Assembly: GCA_903907995.1 (NCBI GenBank)
Contig: CAIVQH010000060.1
Coordinates: 186,001-250,000, forward strand
From: an uncultured Verrucomicrobiota bacterium
GTDB lineage: Bacteria; Verrucomicrobiota; Verrucomicrobiia; Limisphaerales; UBA9464
Direction: 5' to 3'
DNA length: 64,000 bases
This document shows, piece after piece, positions 36,605 through 46,340 of the stretch. The notes under the pieces are model-generated. The model did no database searches and had not been told where the DNA came from. It saw nothing but the letters and a program-made list of their open reading frames with translations. Positions within the stretch are counted from its first letter, which is position 1; each line of letters opens with the position of its first letter. The position numbers and the translations under genes are program-made.

Positions 36605-37426
36605 TCAGCGGTTTTCACCGCGAAACGGATCACGCAAAAGCCCGGTCAGTCCTTGCTGCCCCGGGCTATCCTTCCCCTCCAACCCTAGAAGGATGTTCTC
36701 CAAGTCGGCGCGACAACGCCGGCTGCGGAAAAGCGTGTCCCACACTGAGGACAGCGAAGCGTAGTTCGAGTCCGTCTCGGGCTGGGCGCGCGAGTGATGG
36801 ACCTTGTGCATACCCGGAGTCACCACCACGAGCCGGAGCACTCGCTCCAGCGCCGGCGGCAGGCTGATGTTTGCGTGCTGCCACTGCACGACGATCTGAA
36901 GCAGCGTCTCGTAAAGCACCAGTTCACCGAAATGAATCCCCAAGAGCGGAAGCAGTGGCAGGCGCAGCACCGATGACAGGATGATCTCGCCCAAATGAAA
37001 GCGGTTGGCCGTCGTCACATCCATCTGCGCGTCCGAATGGTGAACACGATGGAAGCGCCACAGCAGCGGGACCGCATGGCAGACCCGGTGCCACCAATAG
37101 GTCCACAGATCTAGCACCAGCAACGCCAGCAAGGCGTGCGCCCAGGCGGGAAGTTCACCGAGATTCAGCAGGCCAAAACCGTGCTTCGCTGCCGAGTCGG
37201 CAACCCACTTCCAGGCGACGGCGAAGACCAGCGCCGTGACCAGACCGTTCGCCAGCCCCAGCGCAACATTGCGCAGGGCATGCCGCCCACGCTCGCGCCA
37301 GCTTCGGAACAGCGGGAAAAACGGCGCGACCGTTTCCCAGGCCAGCAGGACGACCAGCCAGCCCAAACTCGCGAAGCCGCGCCAGCGCGTCAGCTCCGCC
37401 GCCCCGGTCACTTTGCCTCCTCCCAT
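36605..37426 (-). CDS. Fatty acid hydroxylase / sterol desaturase family membrane protein
   Basis: The 273-residue integral membrane protein has about four to five hydrophobic segments and the di-iron histidine clusters of the family: HRVCH, HRVHH and HKVHH. Such enzymes hydroxylate or desaturate lipid substrates at the membrane; the substrate is not predictable here. It follows the rhodanese gene on the same strand with a 19-nt overlap, so the two are co-transcribed. It converges on the SGNH hydrolase. Confidence 0.9.
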   Translation of the reverse strand: MGGGKVTGAAELTRWRGFASLGWLVVLLAWETVAPFFPLFRSWRERGRHALRNVALGLANGLVTALVFAVAWKWVADSAAKHGFGLLNLGELPAWAHALLALLVLDLWTYWWHRVCHAVPLLWRFHRVHHSDAQMDVTTANRFHLGEIILSSVLRLPLLPLLGIHFGELVLYETLLQIVVQWQHANISLPPALERVLRLVVVTPGMHKVHHSRAQPETDSNYASLSSVWDTLFRSRRCRADLENILLGLEGKDSPGQQGLTGLLRDPFRGENR

Positions 37427-37962
37427 TTTTCGGGCCGCAGCTCCGGCTTCAGCAGCTTGCCGAACGTATTATTGTAAGGATGCACCACCTTGGTCGGTTT
37501 GCCGCCCGCAAAGACCGGCCGTCCCTCGTTTGCCCACTGGAAGATCGAGCCCTCAAGATTCAACACGTTGGTAAATCCTTCCTTCATCATTTTCGTGGCG
37601 TACTCGCTCGAGCGGTAGCCGACCGAGCAATAAACGACCACGGGACGGTTCGTCGGAATCTTGTTCAGCACGTCAGTAATCGGTCCGTCCGTATCCACCT
37701 GCCACGCGCCGCGCAGGTGGCTCACCATGAACTCGGGCACCGTGCGCACATCCAGCAGCACGGGCTGGATGCGGTTGGTATTGGCCAGCCATTGGCTGAG
37801 GTTGGTCGTGGAAAGCTGCGGCACCGTCGGAAAAACCGTGCGGACGAGCTGCTTCATGTGAACCAGCCCCTCCTCGGCGGTTTCCTCGGCGCGCGCGGTC
37901 AGCACGCTTTTCATGACCATCAGGGCGCTGGTGGCCACAATCCAGTAACGGCGGAGTTTCAT
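37408..37962 (-). CDS. Exported rhodanese-domain protein
   Basis: The 184-residue protein has an N-terminal signal or anchor (IVATSALMVMKSVLTARA) and one rhodanese domain (about 50-155) with the active-site loop CSVGYRS (Cys112) and VLLDVRTVPEF. It would handle sulfane sulfur in the periplasm, although many such proteins have unknown substrates. A C-terminal tail of about 30 residues follows the domain. It overlaps the fatty acid hydroxylase gene by 19 nt and is divergent from the Gfo/Idh/MocA gene. Confidence 0.9.
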   Translation of the reverse strand: MKLRRYWIVATSALMVMKSVLTARAEETAEEGLVHMKQLVRTVFPTVPQLSTTNLSQWLANTNRIQPVLLDVRTVPEFMVSHLRGAWQVDTDGPITDVLNKIPTNRPVVVYCSVGYRSSEYATKMMKEGFTNVLNLEGSIFQWANEGRPVFAGGKPTKVVHPYNNTFGKLLKPELRPEKWEEAK

Positions 37963-38045
37963 CGGTGCGGACAGAGTATCATGCCTTTGGCCGGCGACAA
38001 CCTCGCTCCTTGCCGCCCGCCCGGCTGGCCAACCACACTGGGCCC

Positions 38046-39206
38046 GTGAACTCCCTCCGCCTTGGGCTCATCGGCATGGGCAACATCGGACGCCACCACG
38101 CGGGCTACCTGCTGGAAGGCAAGGTGCCGCGCTGCGAACTGCGCGCCGTCTGCTCCACCTCGCCGGACAAGCTGACCCCATACCGTGAGCGCGGACTGGC
38201 CGTTTTCGGTGACGCGGGCGAGCTCTTCCGCTCCGGAGCGGTGGATGCCGTGCTCATTGCCACGCCACATTACCAGCACACCACACAAGGCATCGCGGCG
38301 CTGGAGGCGGGTTTGCATGTGATGGTTGAGAAGCCGATTTCCGCCCATAAGGCCGACGCGGAGCGTCTGTTGGCCTGCGCGGCCGCCCGGGCCAAGCAGG
38401 TGTTGGCCGGAATGTTCCAGCTGCGCGTCGAGCCGCGTTACGCCCGCCTGCGCGAGCTGATCACCTCGGGGCAGTTGGGACGGCTCCAGCGCGTGAGCTG
38501 GCTCATCACCGACTGGTTCCGCACCGATGCCTACTATGCGAGTGGAGGCTGGCGCGCGACATGGCGTGGCGAAGGCGGCGGCGTGCTGCTCAACCAGTGC
38601 CTGCACAACCTCGACGTGCTGGCCTGGTTGCTGGGGATGCCAGCCCGCGTCCGCGGCTTCGCCCAATTCGGCCGCTGGCACAACATCGAGGTCGAGGACC
38701 AGGTGACCGCGTATCTCGAATGGGCCGACGGGCTCAATGGCGTCTTCATCACCAGCACCGGTGAAGCCCCGGGGACCAACCGGCTCGAACTGGCCGGCAG
38801 CCGGGGCAAGGCGGTGCTGGAAAACAACCGCATCAGCTTTACCCAAAACGAGGCCGATGCGCTGGAATGGAGCCGCACCGCGACGGTGGGCTTCAGCAAA
38901 CCCGCGACCACCGAACACGACGTGCCGTTTGAGAATCATCCGGCGCCGCACGCCGCCATCATGGAGAATTTCACCGCCGCCATCCTCGACGGCACACAGC
39001 TCATCGCGCCCGGCGCGGAGGGGATGAACTCGGTCGAGCTGGCCAATTCCATGGTTTACTCGTCGCTGTTGGGCCAGGCCGTTGACATTCCGCTGGATGG
39101 CGCCGCGTGGGAGCGCGAGCTCCAACGCCTCATAGGCGCATCCAAATTCCAGAAGGAAGTCCGGGAAATGACAACGGACGATTTTGCGCAGTCGTTTCGG
39201 CGGTGA
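38046..39206 (+). CDS. Gfo/Idh/MocA family oxidoreductase
   Basis: This NAD(P)-dependent sugar dehydrogenase-type protein of 386 residues has an N-terminal Rossmann fold (GLIGMGNIGRHHAG), the catalytic lysine motif EKPIS (Lys96) and a C-terminal alpha/beta domain with GGGVLLNQCLHNLDVLAWLLG. The start is GTG at 38046, which begins directly with the Rossmann strand. The substrate is probably an inositol or other sugar. It is divergent from the rhodanese and convergent with trpF. Confidence 0.92.
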   Translation: MNSLRLGLIGMGNIGRHHAGYLLEGKVPRCELRAVCSTSPDKLTPYRERGLAVFGDAGELFRSGAVDAVLIATPHYQHTTQGIAALEAGLHVMVEKPISAHKADAERLLACAAARAKQVLAGMFQLRVEPRYARLRELITSGQLGRLQRVSWLITDWFRTDAYYASGGWRATWRGEGGGVLLNQCLHNLDVLAWLLGMPARVRGFAQFGRWHNIEVEDQVTAYLEWADGLNGVFITSTGEAPGTNRLELAGSRGKAVLENNRISFTQNEADALEWSRTATVGFSKPATTEHDVPFENHPAPHAAIMENFTAAILDGTQLIAPGAEGMNSVELANSMVYSSLLGQAVDIPLDGAAWERELQRLIGASKFQKEVREMTTDDFAQSFRR

Positions 39207-39230
39207 GGCACCGCCATGGGCAAGCCTCTA

Positions 39231-39860
39231 TTACGCTGATTTCGCCGCGCGGACGAACTCGCCAACTTTGGTCGAATCCTTCTTGCCTGGCGCGAATTCG
39301 ACCCCGCTCGACACATCTACCGCATAGGGCTTCACCGCCCGCACCGCCCCGGCGACATTCTCGGGCGTGAGTCCACCCGCGAGGATGATTGGCCTTCCGC
39401 CGATCTTCGCCGAAACAGCGTGCTCCCAGTCGAAGCGCGCCCCAGTTCCACCGGGCACTCCGGGAACGTAGGCGTCCAGCAACAGGGCATCGGCTGCATC
39501 CGCAAAGGTGGGCAGTAGCGCCAGAGTTTCCGGGCCGCGTATGCGGAAGGCCTTGATGACCTTCACCGCCCCGTGGAACTGGCGGGCAAATTCGGGGGTC
39601 TCATCGCCGTGCAGTTGGATGGTATCCACGCCCGACCGGGCGATGGTCTCGGCGACCATACGGGTATCGGCATCCACAAAGAGGCCGACTTTCGCGACGA
39701 AGGGTGGCAGTTCACGGATGATGGCGGCGGCCTGCTCCGGGGTGACGTAACGGGGCGTGCCCGGCACAAAGACGAATCCCAGCGCATCCGCACCCGCCGC
39801 CAAGGCGGCCTGCGCGTCGGCGAGATTGGTGATACCGCAGATTTTGACCCGGACAGACAT
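39231..39860 (-). CDS. trpF: Phosphoribosylanthranilate isomerase
   Basis: TrpF catalyses the third step of tryptophan synthesis, an Amadori rearrangement. The 209-residue TIM barrel has the catalytic cysteine near the N-terminus (VKICGITN, Cys8), the acid motif LLLDAYVPGVPGGTGARFDW, and the phosphate-binding turns ILAGGLTPENV and DVSSGVE. Length is typical. The ATG at 39860 gives the canonical start. It is isolated from other trp genes and divergent from the sugar-binding protein gene, with 108 nt between starts. Confidence 0.96.
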   Translation of the reverse strand: MSVRVKICGITNLADAQAALAAGADALGFVFVPGTPRYVTPEQAAAIIRELPPFVAKVGLFVDADTRMVAETIARSGVDTIQLHGDETPEFARQFHGAVKVIKAFRIRGPETLALLPTFADAADALLLDAYVPGVPGGTGARFDWEHAVSAKIGGRPIILAGGLTPENVAGAVRAVKPYAVDVSSGVEFAPGKKDSTKVGEFVRAAKSA

Positions 39861-39968
39861 TGCGGCACCAGAGTCCGGCGAGACGGCCAAGGGGGCAAAT
39901 GTTTCCTCATTGCCCACCGTGGGCGTTGCAACTGGCGTACCCGTTCCGGCAGTCTCGGGGCGTCCACC

Positions 39969-40925
39969 ATGAACGCTCCCCTTTCCCGCCGCCGGCTGGT
40001 GCTTGGCCTCGCCGCCTCGTTGTTCGCCACGACATTCTGCGCCGCCGCCGACAGGCCCAAGGCCGTCATCGGCATCTCCGTGCTCACGCTGGCCAATCCC
40101 TTCTTCAAGGATCTGGCCGACTCCATGACCGCCGAGGCCAAGGCCCACGGCATGACCACCATCGTCACGAGTGGTGAGTTCGACGCCGCGAAGCAGCAGA
40201 ATCAGGTCGCCGACTTCATCGTGCGCAAGGTGGACGCCATTGTCCTGTGCCCGTGCGATTCGAAGGCCGTGGGCACCACGCTGGTCCAGGCGAATAAGGC
40301 AGGCATCCCGGTCTTCACCGCCGACATCGCCTCACTCGCCAAGGAAGGCAAAGTGGTTGGTCATGTCGCCACGGACAATTTCGGCGGCGGCAAGCTCGCC
40401 GCGGTCGCGCTCATCGAGGCACTCGGGGGCAAGGGCAAGGTCGCCATCCTCGACCATCCGGAGGCGGAGTCGGTGATCCTCAGGACCAAGGGATTTAACG
40501 AGGAGTTGGCCCGCCAGAAGCGCGAAAACGGCGTGACTATCGAAGTCGTCGCCACCCTGCCCGGCGGCGCCGCCAAAGACCGCTCCATGAAGGCGACCGA
40601 GGACCTGCTGCAGGCGCATCCCGATCTGAATGGCATTTTCGCCATCAACGACCCGAGCGCGCTGGGTGCCGTGGCCGCCTTGGAAAAGGCTGGTCGTTCG
40701 GGCCAGGTGAAGATCGTCGGCTTTGACGGAATGCCCGAGGGCAAGGCCGCCATCAAAGCCGGCAAGATCTACGCGGACCCGATCCAGTTCCCGGATCGCA
40801 TTGGCCAAATCGCCATACAGAACATCGTGAAGTATCTGGCCGGTGACGACGTCTCCAAGGAGACGCTGATTCCGACCCAGCTCTACCGGAAAGCCGACGC
40901 GGACAAAGACCCGGCCCTGAAATAG
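39969..40925 (+). CDS. Periplasmic sugar-binding protein (RbsB family)
   Basis: The 318-residue solute-binding protein has a twin-arginine-like signal (SRRRLVLGLAASLFATTFCAA) and the two-lobed type 1 periplasmic fold (IGISVLTLANPFFKDLADSM, AIVLCPCDSKAV, VGFDGMPEGKAAIKAGKI). The closest described families bind ribose, fructose or similar monosaccharides. It is the first gene of the long plus-strand run and precedes a GH32 fructan hydrolase, so fructose is a plausible ligand. No ATPase gene for the transporter is nearby. Confidence 0.92.
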   Translation: MNAPLSRRRLVLGLAASLFATTFCAAADRPKAVIGISVLTLANPFFKDLADSMTAEAKAHGMTTIVTSGEFDAAKQQNQVADFIVRKVDAIVLCPCDSKAVGTTLVQANKAGIPVFTADIASLAKEGKVVGHVATDNFGGGKLAAVALIEALGGKGKVAILDHPEAESVILRTKGFNEELARQKRENGVTIEVVATLPGGAAKDRSMKATEDLLQAHPDLNGIFAINDPSALGAVAALEKAGRSGQVKIVGFDGMPEGKAAIKAGKIYADPIQFPDRIGQIAIQNIVKYLAGDDVSKETLIPTQLYRKADADKDPALK

Positions 40926-40961
40926 GGCGACCAGAACCGCAATAACCGTCCATTAAGCCTG

Positions 40962-42953
40962 ATGAAATTTCCTCTCCTTAGCGCCTTTGCGTCTTTCTTG
41001 TTTCTCCCAACGGCCCTGGGTGCAGAACCGCAGATCATCGCGGACTTTGAAGGCGCCGATTATGCCGGCTGGACCACCACCGGCACGGCCTTCGGCGATG
41101 GACCGGCGCATGGCAACCTGCCCGAGCAGTCCCCGGTCGGCGGCTATCGGGGCAAGGGCTACGTCAATTCCTACCATGGCATGGACAAGGCCACCGGCAC
41201 GCTCACCTCCCCCGAGTTCAAGCTCTCGCAGCGCTACCTCAGCTTTCTGGTCGGTGGCGGCGAGGAGGTCGGCAAGACCTGCGTGAATGTGCTAGTGGAT
41301 GACAAGGTCGTGCGTTCGGCAACCGGTCGGGAGGATGAATTCCTGACCACGGCGACGTTTGACCTCGGGGAATTCGCCGGCAAATCCGCCCGCATCCAGA
41401 TCGTGGACGCCGCCACCGGCGGCTGGGGCCACATCAACGCCGATCATTTCATCCTCACCGATACCGCGCCGACGCCTCCTTACGTCCAGAACCCGATGCC
41501 GGTGCCGGAATACGAAGAGGCGCTGCGACCGCAGTTCCACTTCTCAGCGAAACAGGGCTGGCTCAACGACCCCAATGGACTCGTCTTCTCGCAGGGGGAA
41601 TTCCACCTGTTCTTCCAGCACAATCCCGAGGGCCGCGAATGGGGCAACATGACCTGGGGCCATGCCGTCAGCGATGATCTGCTCCACTGGCAACAGCTGG
41701 ACCATGCGCTGTATCCGGACCGGCTGGGCACTATGTTCAGCGGCTCGGCAGTCGTGGATCACGAGAACACCTCGGGCTTCAAGACCGGCAGCCAGCCGCC
41801 GTTGGTCGCCATCTACACCGCCGCCGGCGGCACGAGCGAGGAATCCAAGGGCCATCTCTTCACCCAGTGCATCGCCTATTCGAACGACAAGGGCCGCACC
41901 TGGACCAAGTATTCCGGCAACCCCGTGCTGCACAACATCGGCGATGGCGACCGTGACCCGAAAGTCTTCTGGCACGCCCCTACCAGGCACTGGGTGATGC
42001 CGCTTTACGTGGGCGAAAAGGAGCCGAACAAATTGGACAAGAACGGCAAGCCGTCGAACCGGAACGTCTGCCATTTCTACACGTCTCCCGATCTGAAAAA
42101 CTGGACGTTCGCCAGCAAGTTCTCGGAAGAACTGTTCGAGTGCCCGGGCTTCGTGGAACTGCCGTTGGACGGTGATCCCAAGAACACGCGCTGGGCGCTC
42201 TGGGGTGCCAGCGGCGAGTACTGGCTGGGCCGCTTCGAAGGGCGTGAGTTCAAGGCGGAGACATCGAAACTTCGCGGTGATTTCGGCGCCAACTCCTACG
42301 CGGCCCAGGTCTATGACGACCTCCCCGACAAGCGCGTCGTGTTCATCACCTGGATGCAAGGCGGCAAATATCCCGGCATGCCCTTCAACCAGCAGATGGG
42401 CTTTCCGGTTGAATTGTCGCTGCAGACCACACCGGATGGCATCCGTCTCGTGAAGTGGCCGGTGAAGGAGATCCACGAGATCTTCACCAGCTCGCTGCGC
42501 GAGGATCTGGCCCGTCCCCTTCCTGCCGGCCGGCATGAGTTGAAGTCGGCGGCGGTCGAATTGCTCGACCTGGAACTGGAGTTCCTCCCCGGCACCGCCC
42601 AGACCGTCACACTGGAACTACGCGGCCAGAAGCTCGTCTGGGACGCGAAGGCGGGAGAACTGACCGCCTTCGGCCGTAAGGTGCCGCTCAAGCCCACCCC
42701 GAAGGCGCTCGGACGCCACTCCGATTTCGGCAAGACGTGGGGACCTGACTTCGAGCCTTGGAACGACAGCGTGCGCCTGCGCGTGCTGCTGGATCGCAGT
42801 TCCATCGAGGTGTTTGGCAGCGGCGGCCTGTCTATGGCGTCCTTCTGTTTCATCCCGCGTGAAGCGCCCTCCGCCACGCTCGGGGTCGAGGGCGGCGAAC
42901 TGCCCAAAGCACGCTTCACCGCCCGCAGCCTCAAATCGGCCTGGCGTCCATAA
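40962..42953 (+). CDS. Secreted GH32 fructan/levan/inulin hydrolase
   Basis: It cleaves beta-fructosyl linkages. The 663-residue protein has a signal peptide (SAFASFLFLPTALGA), an extra N-terminal beta-sandwich domain (about 22-170, DFEGADYAGWTTTGTAFGDGPA) of the kind seen in levanases, the GH32 five-blade propeller and the C-terminal sandwich. The catalytic residues are visible: nucleophile Asp203 (WLNDPNG), stabiliser Asp332 (RDPKVF) and acid/base Glu393 (ECPGF). It lies between the sugar-binding protein and permease genes, 4 nt before the latter. Confidence 0.96.
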   Translation: MKFPLLSAFASFLFLPTALGAEPQIIADFEGADYAGWTTTGTAFGDGPAHGNLPEQSPVGGYRGKGYVNSYHGMDKATGTLTSPEFKLSQRYLSFLVGGGEEVGKTCVNVLVDDKVVRSATGREDEFLTTATFDLGEFAGKSARIQIVDAATGGWGHINADHFILTDTAPTPPYVQNPMPVPEYEEALRPQFHFSAKQGWLNDPNGLVFSQGEFHLFFQHNPEGREWGNMTWGHAVSDDLLHWQQLDHALYPDRLGTMFSGSAVVDHENTSGFKTGSQPPLVAIYTAAGGTSEESKGHLFTQCIAYSNDKGRTWTKYSGNPVLHNIGDGDRDPKVFWHAPTRHWVMPLYVGEKEPNKLDKNGKPSNRNVCHFYTSPDLKNWTFASKFSEELFECPGFVELPLDGDPKNTRWALWGASGEYWLGRFEGREFKAETSKLRGDFGANSYAAQVYDDLPDKRVVFITWMQGGKYPGMPFNQQMGFPVELSLQTTPDGIRLVKWPVKEIHEIFTSSLREDLARPLPAGRHELKSAAVELLDLELEFLPGTAQTVTLELRGQKLVWDAKAGELTAFGRKVPLKPTPKALGRHSDFGKTWGPDFEPWNDSVRLRVLLDRSSIEVFGSGGLSMASFCFIPREAPSATLGVEGGELPKARFTARSLKSAWRP

Positions 42954-42957
42954 ACGA

Positions 42958-44304
42958 ATGACCAATGCGCGGCAACAGCTGGCCACGGCGCTCCGCCACT
43001 ATGGGATGGCCGGAGTACTCGTGCTGCTGTGCGCGTTCTTTTCGGCGGTCACAATCCGTGACCAACAGTTGTCCGGTGCGGAGGCCGCTGACAGCCTGGT
43101 GGACCAGCTATCAAAAGCCGGAAAGCAGTCAACGGTGCTGGTGATTGCCCGCGCCACAGATGAGGATCAGCAGTTTGCCAAGTCGCTTCGGGTAAGGCTG
43201 GAAACCGCAGGCCTCGTAGTCGCCGGTGTGGTCACGGGCGAACCCCGTGATGCGCGGAAAGAACTCCAACGGATCAATGATAATGGTGCTGGGCTCGCAA
43301 TCATCGCCGCGACGCCCGAGTGCGCCACCTGGACCATCCTGGCCGATCTGCCCACCAAGTTTCCCGCGCTGGGCAACCCGCGCATCGTGTCACCCCAGGC
43401 CTCACGCTGGCCCGTGTTTCTGACGCGGCAAAATCTTCTGAACGTCGCCAACCAGATTGTCGTGGTTGCCATCCTTTCGGCCGGACTCACCTTCGTCATC
43501 CTAACCAGAGGCATTGACCTGAGCGTGGGGAGCCTCATCGCGCTCGCCGCCGTGGTCGCCACGCGACTGGTACGTGACCGCTTAGGCGGCACTGAAGCAA
43601 CTGGTGCCTCTTTGGTGCTCGCGGCGCTGGCCGGGCTGGCCCTGTGTACGCTCATCGGGTTGGCTTCGGGCGCAGTGGTGGTGCATTTCAATCTGCCGTC
43701 CTTCATCGCCACCCTCGCGGTCATGCAGGCGGCGAGCGGGCTCGCGTTCATCCTTTCCCAGGGCCAGTCCATCTACGAAGTGCCCGAAAGCTCGGCCTGG
43801 CTCGGACGCGGCACGGGACTGTTCGGCCTGCCCCACGCGGTCACGCTCATGCTGCTGGTATTCGCCGCCGCCCACATCCTGCTGACCCGAACCGTGCTGG
43901 GACGGCATCTCTACGCCGTCGGTGGCAATGAGCAGGCGGCCCGGCTGTCCGGCGTGCCGGTTGGGAGGGTAAAACTTTTTGCCTACGCCGCGTGCGCCGC
44001 GCTGGCCGGGCTGGGTGGCATCGTGATGGCCTCGCAGCTCAAGAGCGGCGCCCCGACCTACGGCACCAGCTACGAGCTTTATGCCATCGCCGCCGTCGTG
44101 GTGGGCGGCACCAGCCTGACCGGTGGCCAGGGCAACGTGCTCGGCACGCTGGTCGGGGCGCTGATCATCGCTGTGATCAACAACGGCATGAACCTGACCG
44201 GTGTGGAAAGCTACACGCAGAAAGTGGTGCTTGGTCTGGTCATCCTGGCGGCCGTGCTGCTCGACCGCCTGAAGGGCCGCTTCGGTCCCAATGCGAGACA
44301 TTGA
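42958..44304 (+). CDS. RbsC-type ABC sugar permease with extra periplasmic domain
   Basis: The 448-residue permease matches RbsC-like transporters from about residue 160 onward (LTRGIDLSVGSLIALAAV, EQAARLSGVPVGRVKLFAYAACAALAGLGGIV, VGGTSLTGGQGNVLGTLVGALIIAVINNGM). An insertion of about 115 residues follows the first membrane helix (about 15-33) and contains alternating strands and helices (QSTVLVIARAT, GLVVAGVVTGE, GLAIIAATPE). That insertion would lie in the periplasm and is absent from typical RbsC. It is coupled to the GH32 gene (4-nt gap). Confidence 0.93.
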   Translation: MTNARQQLATALRHYGMAGVLVLLCAFFSAVTIRDQQLSGAEAADSLVDQLSKAGKQSTVLVIARATDEDQQFAKSLRVRLETAGLVVAGVVTGEPRDARKELQRINDNGAGLAIIAATPECATWTILADLPTKFPALGNPRIVSPQASRWPVFLTRQNLLNVANQIVVVAILSAGLTFVILTRGIDLSVGSLIALAAVVATRLVRDRLGGTEATGASLVLAALAGLALCTLIGLASGAVVVHFNLPSFIATLAVMQAASGLAFILSQGQSIYEVPESSAWLGRGTGLFGLPHAVTLMLLVFAAAHILLTRTVLGRHLYAVGGNEQAARLSGVPVGRVKLFAYAACAALAGLGGIVMASQLKSGAPTYGTSYELYAIAAVVVGGTSLTGGQGNVLGTLVGALIIAVINNGMNLTGVESYTQKVVLGLVILAAVLLDRLKGRFGPNARH

Positions 44305-44347
44305 ACTTTCGCGTGCCAATGACGCCACGTCCTCGCAAACTTGCCGT

Positions 44348-46315
44348 GTGAAATTTCCCGGAAGCCCCCTAAGCCGCCTTGCATGGCTGCTGCTTCTGAT
44401 TGCTTGGCTTCCCCTGCCCGGCTTGCGGGCTGCTCCTGTGACTACCGTCACCACCAACCTCTGGTCGCTGCGGCCGCTCCAGCATCCGGCCATTCCGCCG
44501 GCGTCCGGTCCCCCCGAGTGGCGCAACAACCCGATTGATGCGTTTGTCGCCAACAAGCTGCGGCAAAACGGGCTGCAGCATGCCCCGCCCGCGGATCGCG
44601 GCACGCTTCTCCGGCGGCTCAGCTTCGATCTCATCGGTTTGCCACCCACCGCGGAAGAGACCGCCGCCTTTCTCCGCGACTCGAACGACGATGCGTACGA
44701 ACGGGCCGTGGACCGCCTGCTGGCCTCCTCACATCACGGCGAACGCTGGGCGCGGCATTGGCTGGATGTCGTGCGCTTCGGCGAATCGCAGGGTTTCGAA
44801 TACGACCGTATCCGCGAGCACGCGTGGCGGTACCGCGATTACGTCATCCAAGCCTTCAATGACGACAAGCCCTACGACCGCTTCATCCGCGAGCAGCTTG
44901 CCGGCGACGTGCTGCCGGAAGCGAATGCCGGGAGTGTCATCGCCACCGGGTTTCTGGTCGCGGGGCCGTGGGATCAGGCCGGGCACAGTTCCGCCAGCGC
45001 GAGCGTCCGCGCGATGGTTCGCGAGGCGGAGCTGGAAGACATTGTGGGCACCGTGGCGCAGACGTTTCTGGGTGTGACGCTCAATTGCGCCCGCTGTCAC
45101 AACCACAAGTTCGACCCGATCCCGCAGCGAGATTATTACCGCGTGAAGGCTGTGTTTCAGGGCGTGAATCAAGGCGACCGACACTTTCCCGGAGGCAGCA
45201 CCAACGACTGGAGCTACGCGGCAAACGCCAGCCAACCCGAGGCCACGTTCATCCTGAACCGGGGTGAGCCCGACAAATCGAAGGAACAGGTAACGCCCGG
45301 GGCATTGGAGGCGCTCGCCACCCATTCCGGCGAATTTGGTCTGGCCGCAGATTCTCCTGAAGGCGAGCGCCGCCGGCGCTTCGCGGACTGGGTGGCCTCT
45401 CCCGAAAACCCGCTCACCGCACGCGTCATCGTGAACCGCGTCTGGCAGCACCATTTCGGGCGCGGGATCGTCGCCACGCCCAACGATTTCGGAAAAATGG
45501 GCGAGGCACCCTCGCATCCCGAGCTGCTCGACTGGCTGGCCGCTTGGTTTGTCGCGCCCGATGGGGGCAACTGGAGCCTGAAGCGGTTGCACAAGCTCAT
45601 CGTCATGAGTGCGGCCTACCGGCAGTCATCAGTAATCTGTGAGTCAGTGATCAGCGAACCAGTGATCAGTAAAACAGCCGAACGTGCACGCACTCGAAGA
45701 CTGAACACTGATTTACCGATTACTGGTTCACTGACTACTGACTTACGGGCGCAACAGCGCGACGCCGACAACCGCCTACTCTGGCGCTTCACTCCGCATC
45801 GGCTGGAGGCGGAGGAATTGCGGGACGCCCTGCTGGCGCTCAGCGGTGAACTGAACCCGCAGATGGGCGGGCCAGGGTTCCGTCCATTCCGTCACGTCAC
45901 CAACGGCGGCCAGAACGAATACTTCGCCTCCGACCCCGCCGGAGCGGAGTTCAATCGTCGAACCATCTACCGCATCTCGGTCCACTCCGCCCGTGATCCG
46001 CTGCTCGACTCACTGGACTGCCCCGAATTCTCGACCCGCACGCCGGTTCGTGCCAACACCACGACTCCCTTGCAGGCGCTGTCGCTGATGAACGATTCCT
46101 TTGTACAACGGAAGGCGGCGAAGCTCGCTGAACGTGTGCAGCACGAAGCCGGGCCTGATCTGAAGCGGCAGGTGAAACAGCTCTGGTTCCTTGCCCTGGA
46201 CCGGGAGCCCAAACCCACCGAACTCCGTGACGCCGTGAAACTCGCCCGTGAACAGGGGATGGCGAGCACGGCCTGGGTGCTGCTCAACTCGAATGAGTTT
46301 GTTTTTGTGAGATAG
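44348..46315 (+). CDS. PSD1 protein A (DUF1549/DUF1553), short form
   Basis: The 655-residue secreted protein starts at GTG and has a signal peptide (LAWLLLLIAWLPLPGLRAAP), then DUF1549 (about 55-265) with a CxxCH site (CARCH, Cys about 247) and DUF1553 (about 355-650). It has no large module between the two, unlike its three paralogs. Residues about 427-467 are encoded by the palindromic repeat at 45628-45746. The function is unknown; the family is a hallmark of Planctomycetes and Verrucomicrobia and the CxxCH suggests c-type heme. It pairs with the DUF1501 gene 25 nt downstream. Confidence 0.9.
   Translation: MKFPGSPLSRLAWLLLLIAWLPLPGLRAAPVTTVTTNLWSLRPLQHPAIPPASGPPEWRNNPIDAFVANKLRQNGLQHAPPADRGTLLRRLSFDLIGLPPTAEETAAFLRDSNDDAYERAVDRLLASSHHGERWARHWLDVVRFGESQGFEYDRIREHAWRYRDYVIQAFNDDKPYDRFIREQLAGDVLPEANAGSVIATGFLVAGPWDQAGHSSASASVRAMVREAELEDIVGTVAQTFLGVTLNCARCHNHKFDPIPQRDYYRVKAVFQGVNQGDRHFPGGSTNDWSYAANASQPEATFILNRGEPDKSKEQVTPGALEALATHSGEFGLAADSPEGERRRRFADWVASPENPLTARVIVNRVWQHHFGRGIVATPNDFGKMGEAPSHPELLDWLAAWFVAPDGGNWSLKRLHKLIVMSAAYRQSSVICESVISEPVISKTAERARTRRLNTDLPITGSLTTDLRAQQRDADNRLLWRFTPHRLEAEELRDALLALSGELNPQMGGPGFRPFRHVTNGGQNEYFASDPAGAEFNRRTIYRISVHSARDPLLDSLDCPEFSTRTPVRANTTTPLQALSLMNDSFVQRKAAKLAERVQHEAGPDLKRQVKQLWFLALDREPKPTELRDAVKLAREQGMASTAWVLLNSNEFVFVR
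45628..45746. repeat. Palindromic TCAGTGA-rich element in PSD1 A, translated in frame
   Basis: Left arm 45639-45677 and right arm 45708-45746 are inverted copies matching at 32 of 39 positions around a 30-nt loop. The arms are built from repeated (A)TCAGTGA-like units. The element lies 2 nt after the YRQ codons and runs in frame, encoding Ser/Ile/Val/Thr-rich sequence (SVICESVISEPVISK on the left arm). Confidence 0.85.
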
Positions 46316-46340
46316 AGACCTTGCTCATGCTCCTGCTTCG

